Assembly: GCF_002101585.1 (NCBI RefSeq)
Contig: NZ_LQOT01000041.1
Location: forward strand, 1-64,000
Reading direction: 5' to 3'
DNA from: Mycolicibacter engbaekii
Lineage (GTDB): Bacteria > Actinomycetota > Actinomycetes > Mycobacteriales > Mycobacteriaceae
Length of the DNA stretch: 64,000 nt
The notes under the pieces were generated by a model that saw nothing but the letters and a program-made list of their open reading frames with translations, was not told the origin of the DNA and did not search any database. Both the position numbers and the translations under genes were made by a program. This document shows positions 45,611 through 55,216 of this stretch, one piece after another. Position 1 is the first letter of the stretch. Each line of letters begins with the position of its first letter.

Positions 45611-46255
45611 CTATTCGTCGTGCAGGGTGGGATCGGGCTCCAGGTGGGTCAACCCGTTCCAGCACAGGTTGACCAGGTGCGCGGCCACCACTTCTTTCTT
45701 GGGCTCACGCACGTCGAGCCACCACTGGGCCGTCATCGACACCGAACCGACCAGCGCCTGGGCGTACAGCGGCGCGGTCTCCGGGTCCAGGCCGCGCCGG
45801 GCGAAGTCGCCGGCCAGAATCGACGACACCTGGCCGATCGCGTCGTTGAGCAGGGTGGAGTAGGTACCGGAACTGATCGACGCCGGTGAGTCCCGGATCA
45901 GGATGCGGAATCCGTCGGTGTGCTCGTCGACGTAGGTCAGCAATGCCAGCGCGACGCGCTCCACCCGCAGCCTGGACTGATTGTTGGTCGCCTTGGTCAG
46001 CGAGGTGGTGATGCCGTCCAGCAATGCCGACATCTCACGGTCGACCACCACCGCATAGAGCCCTTCTTTGCCCCCGAAGTGCTCATAGACCACGGGTTTG
46101 GACACGTTGGCGCGCTGCGCGATCTCCTCGATGGACGTGCCGTCAAACCCGCGCTCGGCGAACAGCGAGCGGGCCACGTCGATCAGTTGATGGCGACGCT
46201 CGCTACCTGTCATCCGGGCTCGCGGCGCCCGGCCGTCCTTATCCAGACCAGCCAC
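45611..46255 (-). CDS. TetR-family transcriptional regulator (Rv1019-like)
   Basis: This 214-residue protein has an N-terminal helix-turn-helix ([44 protein letters not shown] within it) and a ligand-binding C-terminal domain. It heads the TetR-mfd-mazG order, and its M. tuberculosis counterpart is reported to be an autorepressor of that operon. The start could be the ATG at 46255 or the one at residue 15 (46213), closer to the domain. Confidence 0.93.
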   Translation of the reverse strand: MAGLDKDGRAPRARMTGSERRHQLIDVARSLFAERGFDGTSIEEIAQRANVSKPVVYEHFGGKEGLYAVVVDREMSALLDGITTSLTKATNNQSRLRVERVALALLTYVDEHTDGFRILIRDSPASISSGTYSTLLNDAIGQVSSILAGDFARRGLDPETAPLYAQALVGSVSMTAQWWLDVREPKKEVVAAHLVNLCWNGLTHLEPDPTLHDE

Positions 46256-46301
46256 GCGACCAGGGTAGTCCCTTGCACTAGAGTCACTGGGCGAGCACCG
46301 A

Positions 46302-46373
46302 TCCGTCGTGGTGTAATCGGCAGCACCTCTGATTTTGGTTCAGATAGTTCAGGTTCGAGTCCTGGCGACGGAG
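46302..46373 (+). tRNA. tRNA-Gln (anticodon TTG)
   Basis: A 72-base cloverleaf: acceptor arms TCCGTCG and CGACGGA plus discriminator G, a D arm with GTGTAATCGGCAGCAC, anticodon stem TCTGA/TCAGA around loop TTTTGGT (anticodon TTG), and T arm TCAGG-TTCGAGT-CCTGG. CCA is not encoded. It marks the boundary between the mfd block and the polysaccharide cluster; no duplicate of its 3' end was seen at the other side. Confidence 0.95.
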
Positions 46374-46660
46374 CTTCACACACATCTGCCGCCGGCCGAG
46401 AAATGCGATGCCGACCCGGTGCGGTCACGCCGCCGCCGGTCCCCCGCCCGGCGCGGGCCCAGCTGTGACCGAGCAGGTCAGGGCGGCAAAGAACTGCGGC
46501 GCCCGGAGCCGACAACTGATAGCGTACGACTGTGCGTTTCGGCTGTTCGCGCAGCGATTTGGATTCGACGGTTCGCGATACCCGAGTGCTTTTTCGCCTC
46601 AGTTGAGCGATCGTCGCCACGGCAAAGCGGTTCATCGCACACGATGAGAGGAACCGAAGG

Positions 46661-47509
46661 GTGAGCACCCAGCCTCGCGGTGACAAACCCGGGTCCACAC
46701 CGGTTTTCAGCATCCTCGTACCGTCGTATAATCCCGGGCGTTTCGCCGAGACTGCATTTCGCAGCGCGCTGGACCAGATGGGCCCCGACGACGAACTGCT
46801 GATCCAGGACGCTGGATCCACGGACGGCACGCAGGACGTCATAGCGGCCCTGGCGCGCGCCGATCAGCGAGTCAAGCCGGTGATCGAACCCGACCGCGGA
46901 CAGTCCGACGCCCTCAACCGCGCGCTGGCCCGCGCAAAACCGTCGTGGACGATCTGGCTGAACTCCGACGACGTGCTGCTGCCTGATGCGCTCGACGGGC
47001 TGCGCAAGGCCATCGCCGAGCACCCCGACGCCGACATCTTCTACGGGGACAGCCGCATGATCCGTGAGGACGGCACCTCGGTGGACTTGTTCCCCGGGCG
47101 CCAGATGGAGCTGAAGAAACTGCTGCTCCAAGGCCCCACGGCGTTCTCCGGGTCGATCGTGATGCGCGACACCACGCTGCGCGAACTGGGCGGCTTCGCC
47201 GAGGGGCTGCACTGCTCCATGGACTACGACCTGCAGGTACGTATCGCGCAGACGGGTTTGCGCCAGGCCTACGTGCCGGTGGGGATCGGGGCGCTGCGTT
47301 TCCACGACGCAACCAAAGCCGCCAAGATGTGGCCGACGTTCGTCAAGGAGTCCTACGACGTCCGAATGCGTTACTCGCGGACCCCGGTGGAGAAGCTGTA
47401 CGGGGTGGGGGGCGCCGCTTTTCACCTGGCCCAGATACCGGTGTTCAAACTGCGACTCACCCCGACCTACCGGGCTCTGCGGCGGTGGCTGTCGGCTCGG
47501 CTGCATTAG
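46661..47509 (+). CDS. family 2 glycosyltransferase
   Basis: This 282-residue cytoplasmic enzyme has the GT-A fold signature: SILVPSYNPGRFAETAF at the N terminus, QDAGSTDGTQDVI, the acidic motif LNSDDVLLPDA (near residues 105-115), and MDYDLQVRIA further on. It should transfer a sugar to a growing surface glycan. The GTG start has a GAGAGGAA sequence upstream. It opens a partial polysaccharide cluster absent between the TetR gene and glmU in M. tuberculosis. The 287 bases between it and the tRNA hold no recognisable gene. Confidence 0.9.
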   Translation: MSTQPRGDKPGSTPVFSILVPSYNPGRFAETAFRSALDQMGPDDELLIQDAGSTDGTQDVIAALARADQRVKPVIEPDRGQSDALNRALARAKPSWTIWLNSDDVLLPDALDGLRKAIAEHPDADIFYGDSRMIREDGTSVDLFPGRQMELKKLLLQGPTAFSGSIVMRDTTLRELGGFAEGLHCSMDYDLQVRIAQTGLRQAYVPVGIGALRFHDATKAAKMWPTFVKESYDVRMRYSRTPVEKLYGVGGAAFHLAQIPVFKLRLTPTYRALRRWLSARLH

Positions 47510-47530
47510 TCGGGCATCCTTCGTTCGCGG

Positions 47531-48769
47531 ATGGACACCGGGCAGGTCAACCATCAGCCTCCGCACACGGCGCGGAGCGTGGCGTGGCGCTTTTCCTCGC
47601 GCATCGTGAGCTCGGTGGGACTGGGTTTGACGCTGCTGCTGCTCGCGCGCGTTTCGCCGGTCCGCTCATACGGCGAATTCATTGCGGCCGGGGCGGTGAC
47701 CACGGTGGCCGGGATCGTGTTCGGCTTCGGCGCACCGGCGCGGGTGCTGCGGGTGGCGGCCGAACTCCCACCGATGCAGCAGCACTCCGGCCGGAAGCCA
47801 CTCAGCCTGATCCGTGCGCTCTACCTCATGCACCTCGGCAGCAACCTCGCGCTCGTCACGGTGCTGCTGTCCGGCGCGGCGCTGCTGCGTCTGCCCGCCA
47901 CGGTGGCTGCCGGCATCGTCTGGGGTGCCGGCGACACGCTGCAGACCTACGCCCAGAACCACTTCGCCGGCATCGGCAGCCATCGGTTCTCGAGCTGGCT
48001 GGTGGCCACCCAGCGCATCGTCCCGTGCGCCGCCGTGGTGGCCCACCTCGTGATGGGCCGGCCGGCGAATTATTCGTTGCTCGCGGTCGCGTTCGCGATC
48101 CCCCTGATAGTTGCGGCGGTCACGCCGATGACCTCGGTCGCCGGTACCCGGGGCGACCTGATCGGAGCCACCCGCGGCGCGATGGGGTGGTGGGGCCTTT
48201 CGCTGTCCAACGTGCTGTTTCAGCTGCAGGTACCGGTCGTGGCCGCCCTGGCCAGCACTGCTGTTGCCGGCCTGTACGGGGTGGCCACCAAAGTGGTCGG
48301 CCCAGTCCTGCTGCTGCCGGCCTCGATGGCGACCGTGGTCATTCCGGAACTGGCGCGCCGGCTGCACACCGGACATGCCTGGGATCTGTACCAGCAGTTC
48401 TCCCGAGTGTGCCTGTCCTACATGGGCCTCGCCCTGCTGTGCGCGTGGCCGGCCGGCATCCTCGTGACGCGCATCGCCGGACCGCCCTACGCTGCGGCAC
48501 TTCCCTTGGTGGCCGGAATGGTCGCCGCCGCCGGGCTTTCCGCCTACTCGCAGTCGTTCGCGGCAATGCTGGTGGCGGCGGGCTATCCCAACAAGGCGAC
48601 CGCCTGCATCGCGGGGGGAAACAGCGTGGCTTTGGTCCTGTTGGCGATCTTGGCGGCACGCGGACCGATCGCGTCGCTGGCCCTGGTGCAACTGCTGGGT
48701 GAACTGATCGTGCTGCCCGGATTGATGCTGGCGGTACGGCGTCTTCGCGCTGCTAATGTGGTGCCATGA
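47531..48769 (+). CDS. polysaccharide flippase (MOP/Wzx-like)
   Basis: This 412-residue protein has about twelve hydrophobic helices across its length, in the pattern of oligosaccharide flippases, which move lipid-linked sugar units across the membrane. Weak sequence motifs mean the assignment depends on topology and the company of a glycosyltransferase, Wzz-like proteins and a glycosidase. Its TGA overlaps the ATG of the SGNH lipoprotein gene (ATGA). Confidence 0.8.
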   Translation: MDTGQVNHQPPHTARSVAWRFSSRIVSSVGLGLTLLLLARVSPVRSYGEFIAAGAVTTVAGIVFGFGAPARVLRVAAELPPMQQHSGRKPLSLIRALYLMHLGSNLALVTVLLSGAALLRLPATVAAGIVWGAGDTLQTYAQNHFAGIGSHRFSSWLVATQRIVPCAAVVAHLVMGRPANYSLLAVAFAIPLIVAAVTPMTSVAGTRGDLIGATRGAMGWWGLSLSNVLFQLQVPVVAALASTAVAGLYGVATKVVGPVLLLPASMATVVIPELARRLHTGHAWDLYQQFSRVCLSYMGLALLCAWPAGILVTRIAGPPYAAALPLVAGMVAAAGLSAYSQSFAAMLVAAGYPNKATACIAGGNSVALVLLAILAARGPIASLALVQLLGELIVLPGLMLAVRRLRAANVVP

Positions 48770-49509
48770 TGCGCTCGGTGGGGGCGCTGTTGCTCGCGCT
48801 CGCTGTGCTGGTCGCCGCGTGCGCCGGCCATCCCCCGCCGCCGAAGCCATCGACCGGGGAGCTGTCGCCGGGCACCGAAACGCCATCCCGCGCCCCGGCT
48901 GGAGCGTTGCAGGCCGTGGTGATCGGCGACGAGTTCGCGACCGGCATCATGGCCGGCGGCTTCGGCAGCAAGAACTGGCCCACCAGCCTGCAACGACTGG
49001 CCGGGCAGGCCGGAATCGATGTGTATTTCCGCAACTTCAGCCGTGGCGGTGCGGGCTACACCGTCACCGTCCCGAGCTCCCCCACGTTCGGCGAGCAGGT
49101 GACGCGGGGCGTCAATCGCGACACCAATCTGGTGCTGCTGGCGGGCGGGGCCAACGACGTCAACTCGCTGCCCGCCCTCCATGATGCCGCCGTCGCCACC
49201 CTCGACCACGTCAAGTCCACTGCGCCCCGGGCGGGCATGCTGATAGTCGGGCCCAGCTGGTATCGGCGCGAGCCCCCTGACGACGCGATCCTTGCCGCCC
49301 GCAACACCATGCGTGACGCCGCCGCCGAAGCCGGCGCGCCGTTCATCGACCCGATAGCCGAAGACTGGTTCGCCGGGAACGGCGAGCTCGTGTCGCCGGA
49401 TCGTCTGCAACCCAGCCACGCCGGCCAGCAGGTGGTCGCCGATCGCCTTGCCCAGCCCGTGATCCTCGCGCTGCGTCAACAACATCCGGCGCCGGGGCGG
49501 TCCCGCTAG
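48766..49509 (+). CDS. SGNH/GDSL-hydrolase-like lipoprotein with altered active site
   Basis: This 247-residue exported lipoprotein (lipobox VAAC, Cys19) has the SGNH fold blocks: GDEFATG in place of GDSxTxG (Glu56 where the catalytic Ser is expected), GGAND for block III, and DRLQPSHAG where D-x-x-H is expected, with Gln in place of His. It is therefore either an inactive paralogue with a binding role or uses a different nucleophile. SGNH proteins in such clusters often act on acyl groups of polysaccharides. Confidence 0.8.
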   Translation: MMRSVGALLLALAVLVAACAGHPPPPKPSTGELSPGTETPSRAPAGALQAVVIGDEFATGIMAGGFGSKNWPTSLQRLAGQAGIDVYFRNFSRGGAGYTVTVPSSPTFGEQVTRGVNRDTNLVLLAGGANDVNSLPALHDAAVATLDHVKSTAPRAGMLIVGPSWYRREPPDDAILAARNTMRDAAAEAGAPFIDPIAEDWFAGNGELVSPDRLQPSHAGQQVVADRLAQPVILALRQQHPAPGRSR

Positions 49510-49557
49510 GGGGCGCCCCAATCCAGCACATCCGGCAGCCGGCGTCGGCTCGCCGGG

Positions 49558-50607
49558 TCAGGACCGGGCCAATGTCTTGATAGCCTCGACGGCGGGCTTG
49601 GGCGCGTAGTCGACCCCGTAGAGCCCGAAATTGAAGTCCGCGTTAGATGTATCCGGGCTCAGGTCGCGACTGGTGAACAGAAAGGGCGGCCCCAGGTAGC
49701 CCAGCGAGCTTGCCCATTGCAAGAAAGCCACCAGGATCTCGGCCTGGCGTTCACCAGGAACAGCAAACGGCGAGGTGCCGGTGGCTTGGCCATACTCGGT
49801 GATCCAGATCTTCTTCCGGCCATCGCCGCGCGCGGCCATCAGCTGACGCACCTGCGCCACGGCAGCGCCGCGACCCAGCGGATCCTCGGTGATCGAATAC
49901 GGATAGGTATAGGGGTGCAGAGCAATCGCATCCAGTGCATCACCCGCCCCATTGGCGTAGAGCTGCTGGATGAAGTCCACCGAGTCGATGCCGCTGTTCG
50001 ACGACGACAAACCCCCAGACATCACGATCGCCTGCGGCGCGGCGGCATGGATGTTCACGTAGGCCTCCCGCAGCAGGGCCGCGTAGCGGCCGACGTCCAC
50101 GGGCGTGAAGAACTCCGGCGCGTTGGGCTCGTTCCAGATCTCCCAGGCTCCCACCGCACTCTTGTAGCGGTCAGCGATGGCGCGGGTGATCTGCCCGAAC
50201 GCAACCGGGTCTGCCGGCGGGCTGCCGACCGCGTTGGGGTCGGCGCCGGGAGCCTGTGCCCATACCGGCGCCGGACCCGATATGCACATCAGAATGCTGA
50301 GGCCGGCCGCGCTGGCGGCCTGCACCGCGTTGTCGCCGGTCGACCAGTCATAGGCGCCACTCGAGGGTTCGATCTTGTGCCACTGCACGATGATTCGGAT
50401 CCATCCCGCGCCGGCATCGCGGATGGAACGCGCCTCGTCTGCGTAGCCTTGCGGAGAGTCGCTCCACATGGTGGCCACGCTGGCCACCCCGAAAGGCGGC
50501 GCGGCCGCGCGCACCTGCTGGCAACGCGGCAACGTCGAGGTGAACAGCGTCAAGTTCAAGACGACCACCACGGCGACGGCGATGAGCAGCCGGCGCCTGG
50601 CGTTCAT
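49558..50607 (-). CDS. secreted (alpha/beta)8 glycoside hydrolase, GH39/GH5-like
   Basis: This 349-residue protein has an N-terminal hydrophobic signal or anchor (8-26) and a clan GH-A barrel. The acid/base Glu160 is in AWEIWNEPN and the candidate nucleophile Glu271 in IWITEYGQ. It may trim or release the exopolysaccharide made by the cluster. Its ATG overlaps the stop of the Wzz-like gene (TGATG), so the two are coupled. Confidence 0.87.
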   Translation of the reverse strand: MNARRRLLIAVAVVVVLNLTLFTSTLPRCQQVRAAAPPFGVASVATMWSDSPQGYADEARSIRDAGAGWIRIIVQWHKIEPSSGAYDWSTGDNAVQAASAAGLSILMCISGPAPVWAQAPGADPNAVGSPPADPVAFGQITRAIADRYKSAVGAWEIWNEPNAPEFFTPVDVGRYAALLREAYVNIHAAAPQAIVMSGGLSSSNSGIDSVDFIQQLYANGAGDALDAIALHPYTYPYSITEDPLGRGAAVAQVRQLMAARGDGRKKIWITEYGQATGTSPFAVPGERQAEILVAFLQWASSLGYLGPPFLFTSRDLSPDTSNADFNFGLYGVDYAPKPAVEAIKTLARS

Positions 50608-51230
50608 CAGCTCTGCGCCTGGCTGAATTCTCCACGTGCGGCACGGAGATCCGGTAGCAGACGGCGTTTGACGGCCACCGCCACGACGAGCCCCACGATC
50701 AGCCCGGCGAACGCGCCCGCGGCGACCAGCACCGGGTTGAGCGTCGACTGCAGTGTGGCAGCAGACGGCGCCGCACGCTGCACCACTGTCGCGCCGACCG
50801 GCGGTGGGCCACCGCCCAAGGGGCGCTCCAGCTCGTTGATCGTGGCGATCAGTTCGTCGGCCACCGCGTTAGCGAGGCTGGCCGCCGTTTCGGAATTGGT
50901 GTCATCGACGCCGATGTCCAAAATGATGGTGGCCGGCGGCACGTCGACATGCAGACGCTGCGCCAAATCGAGGGGACTGCTGTTCGTCCCGGCCCGGCGA
51001 ACCGCATTGGAGAGCACCTTGAGGTCCGACGCCAGCACCTTGTAGGTCAGCACACGCTGCTGGCCGGCCAGCGTCGCCTGGTACACGTCACTGACGTCGA
51101 CGGCGTTGGTGGTGACGAACAGCCGGGTGCTCGCGCGGTATTCGTTGGCCCCCGCCCAGCTCCACAGGGCGCCAACGAAAGCCCCGACAATCGTTGCCGC
51201 AGTCAGCCAGACCACATAACGCCTGCGCAC
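50607..51230 (-). CDS. Wzz/YveK-like chain-length determinant protein
   Basis: This 207-residue protein has the two-helix topology of polysaccharide co-polymerases: an N-terminal membrane helix (about 8-27), an extracytoplasmic domain (TRLFVTTNAVDVSDVYQATL... near 36-55), and a C-terminal helix (about 167-187) preceded by a Pro-rich segment. No kinase domain is attached. It should set chain length of an exported glycan. Confidence 0.83.
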   Translation of the reverse strand: MRRRYVVWLTAATIVGAFVGALWSWAGANEYRASTRLFVTTNAVDVSDVYQATLAGQQRVLTYKVLASDLKVLSNAVRRAGTNSSPLDLAQRLHVDVPPATIILDIGVDDTNSETAASLANAVADELIATINELERPLGGGPPPVGATVVQRAAPSAATLQSTLNPVLVAAGAFAGLIVGLVVAVAVKRRLLPDLRAARGEFSQAQS

Positions 51231-51347
51231 AGCCCCTAATGGTACCCAACACAGAGCCGATCAGTCGGTTTTCTGTTCACAGAAAGCTTTGGCGGCGCAC
51301 AATGGCATGGTCCCAACGCCACTGAATTCGTCGAAGGCAGGTGGGGG

Positions 51348-52178
51348 GTGCAGCTCAGCGTCTTCGGCCGAGTCCTGCTGGACAGCCGCCGCGCAGTCGT
51401 CGTCGCTCTCCTTCTCGGTGCCCTGATGGGGCTGGCGTATTCGCTGCGGCAGCAGCCCATCTACACCACAACCGCCCGCGTCATCGTTGTCGCCGATCCC
51501 GACCAGAGACCGTTCGCCGACCTTGCCGCGCTCTTTCTTTCGCAACGGCGGGCGCGTGACTTTCTGACCCTGCTGACCAGTCCGGCGCTGCTACAGCGAG
51601 CTGTCGTCGTTTACGGCCTGCCCACCACCGCCGAAGATCTTCGGAACAACCTGACGATCACGTCGCCGCGGGACACGGCGCTCATCGATATCACTGCCAC
51701 AGCGCCCACCGGTGAACTGGCCACCAAGTACGTCGTCACCGTCGCACAGGAATTCGTCACCGCTGCGTCGGAATTGGAGAAGCAAGGGGCCGTTCACGTC
51801 CGAATCGTCGACCCCGCCGCCGTCCCGCCCTACCGCTCACGTCCGCGAACAGCCAAGAACATCGTCGATGCGGCACTGGCGCTGGCGTTGGTGGCGCTGG
51901 TGGCGAGCTGCTACCGCGCACGCCGCAACCCCAAACTGGGCTACCTGCCTGATCTGCGCACCATCGGCGACGTGCCGGTGGGACGCCATAAAGATGCCGA
52001 AAAAGCCTGGCAGGTAAGCATACTGGGAGAACAACGTGCTCACGATGCTTCCGGCGTCGATGGTGCCGAACGGCGATGTCACGGTCGGGGTCGGGGTGGG
52101 GGTGGGAGTCGGGACAGGTGTCCCGCCCGTATCCAACGCATTCACCAGCGGGCCCAGGAGCCCCGAACCAGAGGGTGA
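51348..52178 (+). pseudogene. Wzz-like protein gene with a replaced 3' end
   Basis: The first 210 or so of 276 codons encode a second Wzz-like protein (N-terminal helix 14-32, extracytoplasmic domain, second helix near 170-190, then [18 protein letters not shown]). From about 51980 the frame runs antisense through the PPE gene on the other strand and encodes an Arg/Gly-rich tail with no family character. The gene therefore appears joined to foreign sequence. The membrane part may still be functional. The GTG start at 51348 matches the family N terminus. Confidence 0.7.
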
Positions 52179-52838
52179 CGAAGTCGACGTCGCGGGGGAC
52201 GCGAGGCTTTGCAGCGTGGTGGAGATCATCTGCGACAACGTCTGCTGTGCGGTACCGGCAGAGGTGCCGGCGGCCTGGGCCACCGAGGCGCTTTGCAGTG
52301 CCGGCCCGCCCGGGTTGGCGGGCGAGGGCGGCGGCGCGAAGGGTGTCAACCTCGAAGCGGCGGCGGAGCTTTCGGCGTAGCCGTACATCGCCGTCGCGTC
52401 CTGGGCCCACATTTCGACGTATTCCGCTTCATTGGCGGCGATCGCCGGGGTGTTCTGCCCGAAGAAATTGGTGGCGACCAACAACATCAGCAGAGCCCGG
52501 TTCGCCGCGACCACTGGAGGCGGCACCGTCATCGCGAAGGCCGCCGCGTGCGCGGCTGCAGCCGCCTTCGCCTGAAACGCCGCCTCTTCGGCCTGCAAGG
52601 CGGTGGTGGTCATCCATTCCACATACGGTGTGGTGGCAGCCGCCATGGCCATCGATGACGGCCCCAGCCACTGCCCGTCGATCAACCCCGAGATCATCGA
52701 TCGGTAAGTCGAACCTGCGGACTCCAATTCGGCTGCCAGACCATCCCAAGCCGACGCGGCGGCCAGCATCGAACCCGTCCCCGGCCCCGCATACATTCGT
52801 CCGGAGTTGACCTCTGGGGGGAGCGCCCCGTAGTCCAT
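51837..52838 (-). pseudogene. PPE gene truncated at its 3' end by a rearrangement
   Basis: The frame begins with a full PPE domain ([14 protein letters not shown] turn) and a PPE-SVP-like middle with a [10 protein letters not shown] tract, and continues to [15 protein letters not shown]. After this point (about 51980) it reads antisense through the Wzz-like gene to an unrelated tail (HRHVADGAQ...). The SVP motif and YGF tail are missing. A PE gene is located 19 bases upstream, so the pair was once complete. A shortened PPE protein may still be made. Confidence 0.75.
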
Positions 52839-52857
52839 GGCCGGGCCTCTGCGATAC

Positions 52858-53157
52858 CTAGCCCGACGCGGCCGCGTTGGCCGCCTCGGTGAGGGCGTAC
52901 GAATTGGCGCTCATACCTAGGGTGTTCACCATCATTTCGTGGATCGCTGCAGCCTGGGCACTGATGGCCTGGTACATCTGGCCGTGTGCGGCGAACTGGG
53001 CCGCGGTCAGGGCCGACACCTCGTCGGCGGCCGCGGGCAGCACTCCGGTGGTGGGGGCCGCAGCGGCCGCATTCTCGGCCGTCATCACCGAGCCGACCTT
53101 CTGCAAGCTGCCGGCCACCTCGGCCAGCACCTCAGGGTGTGTGGTCACATACGACAT
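52858..53157 (-). CDS. PE family protein (short)
   Basis: This 99-residue protein is a complete PE domain ([19 protein letters not shown]) with a YALTE secretion signal near residue 89. It forms a PE-PPE operon with the truncated PPE gene. The ATG at 53157 is preceded by a GGGGGAGAG ribosome binding site; the upstream extension contains an inverted repeat and is not coding. Confidence 0.92.
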   Translation of the reverse strand: MSYVTTHPEVLAEVAGSLQKVGSVMTAENAAAAAPTTGVLPAAADEVSALTAAQFAAHGQMYQAISAQAAAIHEMMVNTLGMSANSYALTEAANAAASG

Positions 53158-53628
53158 GTGTGCTCTCCCCCTTACAGCAGTGCGCAAGGGTCATGCCTTG
53201 CGCGCCTTCGGATTACGCAGGACAGAGTTACGCAGGACAAAAGTCTCGATAAGCCCGTTCAATGAGCGGGCGGGAACGCAAACGGGGCCCAAACGGACCG
53301 CCTCGAGCATCTGCAGCGGCCCAGGCAAGCGGGGGACGTTTCCCCGCAACGTCGCCGGATCCGTCAATCCAGCGGACTTGCCATGGCTAATTTTTAGACC
53401 CGGCCGCGCCGGGGCGCTAGAGTACTCGGTTACCCTAAATAGGTCCGTAGCGGTACTCGGCCAAAGCGGTAACGACACTCGGGCCAGTCAGCCCGCCACT
53501 GCTGTCGCTGAGTACGACAGGCGCGATGACTTTGCCGCGACCGTGCGGGCGATGAAAGGCTGAGCGCGGCGGCGGCGTACCAGCGCGCACCGCAGGCATG
53601 CACAGTCGCGGCGAAGAAGTGGGGCTCG
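53158..53628. promoter_or_regulatory. divergent intergenic region between PE and glmU
   Basis: This 471-base region contains no convincing gene. On the PE side it holds an inverted repeat (53182-53203, arms GCGCAAGG and CCTTGCGC), two 12-base direct repeats (TTACGCAGGACA at 53213-53224 and 53228-53239) and a 9-base-pair hairpin with one wobble pair (53253-53271). AT-rich stretches near 53390-53400 (TAATTTTTAG) and 53437-53444 are the likely promoter area. Confidence 0.5.
53213..53239. repeat. tandem 12-base direct repeats upstream of PE gene
   Basis: TTACGCAGGACA occurs twice at 15-base spacing, about 56 bases before the PE start codon. Spacing of about one and a half helical turns and the position suggest an operator, but no regulator is known. 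Confidence 0.55.
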
Positions 53629-55107
53629 ATGATTTCACACGACGACACCGTGGTCCTGGTCTTGGCGGCCGGATCCGGCACCCGCATGGTCTCCGACACC
53701 CCCAAAGTGCTGCATGAGCTGGGCGGGCGCAGCATGCTCGCGCATTGCCTGCGGGCCGCCGCCGGCGTGGCCCCCCGTCACCTGGTGGTGGTGTTGGGCC
53801 ACGCCCACGAGCGCATCGCCGGGCCTGTCGCCGAGCTGGCGCAAGCCCTGGACTGCCGCATCGACATCGCCCTGCAGGAACAGCAGCTGGGCACCGGGCA
53901 TGCGGTGCTGTGCGGCCTGTCGGCCCTGCCGGACGACTTCACCGGCACCGTGGTGGTGACCTCCGCCGACATCCCGCTGCTGGACACTGCCACCCTGCAG
54001 GCCCTGATCGATGCCCACCGCACCGCCCCGGCCGCCGTCACCGTGCTGACCACCACCCTGGCCGACCCCACCGGTTACGGCCGCATCCTGCACACCCAGG
54101 ACGGCGAGGTGACCGCGATCGTCGAACAGGCCGACGCCACCGAGTCCCAGCGGGAGATCCGTGAGGTCAACGCCGGGATCTACGCCTTCGACATCGCGCC
54201 GCTGCGCTCCGCGCTGGGCCGGCTCGGCTCGGACAACGCCCAGCACGAGCTGTACCTGACCGACGTGATCGGCATCGTCCGCGGCGACGGCGAGGTGGTA
54301 CACGCCCGCCACGTCGACGATGCCGCCTGCGTGGCCGGGGTCAACGACCGCGTCCAACTGTCGGAGCTGTCCGCCGAGCTCAACCGGCGCCTGGTGGCCG
54401 CCCACCAGCGGGCCGGGGTCACCATCGTCGACCCGGCCAGCACCTGGATCGACGTGGACGTGACCATCGGGCGCGACACCACGGTGGCCCCCGGAACGCA
54501 GCTGCTCGGCCGCACCCGGATCGGCGCGCACTGCGCGGTGGGGCCCGACACCACCTTGACCGATGTCACGGTGGGCGACGGGGCGTCGGTGATCCGCAGC
54601 CACGCCGCCTCCTCGTCGATCGGCGCCGGTGCCACGGTCGGGCCGTTCGCCTACCTGCGCCCCGGCACCGTGCTGGGCGCCGACGCCAAGCTGGGAGCGT
54701 TCGTCGAGACCAAGAACTCCACCATCGGGACCGGGACCAAGGTGCCGCACCTGACCTACGTGGGCGACGCCGACATCGGCGACCACTCCAACATCGGCGC
54801 ATCCAGCGTCTTCGTCAACTATGACGGCCAGACCAAACGGCGCACCACGATCGGCTCGCACGTCCGCACCGGCTCGGACACCATGTTCGTGGCCCCGGTC
54901 AGCGTCGGCGACGGGGCCTACACCGGTGCCGGGACGGTGGTACGCCACGATGTTCCACCGGGCGCGCTGGCGGTGTCGGCCGGACCGCAGCGCAACATCG
55001 AGAACTGGGTGCAGCGCAAACGGCCCGGCAGCCCGGCCGCCGCGGCGGCCGACGCGGCGAACGCCGTCACCGATTCGGGCCGGACCGAACCCGACCCCGC
55101 ACCGTGA
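53629..55107 (+). CDS. glmU: bifunctional GlmU (GlcNAc-1-P uridyltransferase / GlcN-1-P acetyltransferase)
   Basis: This 492-residue cytoplasmic enzyme makes UDP-GlcNAc for peptidoglycan and arabinogalactan linker synthesis. The N-terminal pyrophosphorylase domain has LAAGSGTRM and the Lys in [11 protein letters not shown]; the C-terminal left-handed beta-helix shows hexapeptide repeats ([20 protein letters not shown]...) with the acetyltransferase residues near [14 protein letters not shown]. It precedes prsA, as Rv1018c precedes Rv1017c. Confidence 0.99.
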   Translation: MISHDDTVVLVLAAGSGTRMVSDTPKVLHELGGRSMLAHCLRAAAGVAPRHLVVVLGHAHERIAGPVAELAQALDCRIDIALQEQQLGTGHAVLCGLSALPDDFTGTVVVTSADIPLLDTATLQALIDAHRTAPAAVTVLTTTLADPTGYGRILHTQDGEVTAIVEQADATESQREIREVNAGIYAFDIAPLRSALGRLGSDNAQHELYLTDVIGIVRGDGEVVHARHVDDAACVAGVNDRVQLSELSAELNRRLVAAHQRAGVTIVDPASTWIDVDVTIGRDTTVAPGTQLLGRTRIGAHCAVGPDTTLTDVTVGDGASVIRSHAASSSIGAGATVGPFAYLRPGTVLGADAKLGAFVETKNSTIGTGTKVPHLTYVGDADIGDHSNIGASSVFVNYDGQTKRRTTIGSHVRTGSDTMFVAPVSVGDGAYTGAGTVVRHDVPPGALAVSAGPQRNIENWVQRKRPGSPAAAAADAANAVTDSGRTEPDPAP

Positions 55108-55216
55108 GGTTGGTCGCGTTCAGGCGACCCGAGGCGAAATTGTGCGCCCGGCTACGTACCATAAGGCCCGAGTTAACTCGTCCTAATTCCCAAATCTCCT
55201 ACGGCGGGGGCAGCAC

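Noticed and set aside
46302..46373. tRNA-Gln as the attachment site of an integrated element
   Set aside because: No repeat of the tRNA 3' end was found around 51-53 kb, and no integrase gene is present.
52076..52810. Plus-strand open frame of 244 codons across the truncated PPE gene
   Set aside because: Antisense shadow of a recognisable PPE domain, with arginine/proline-rich product.
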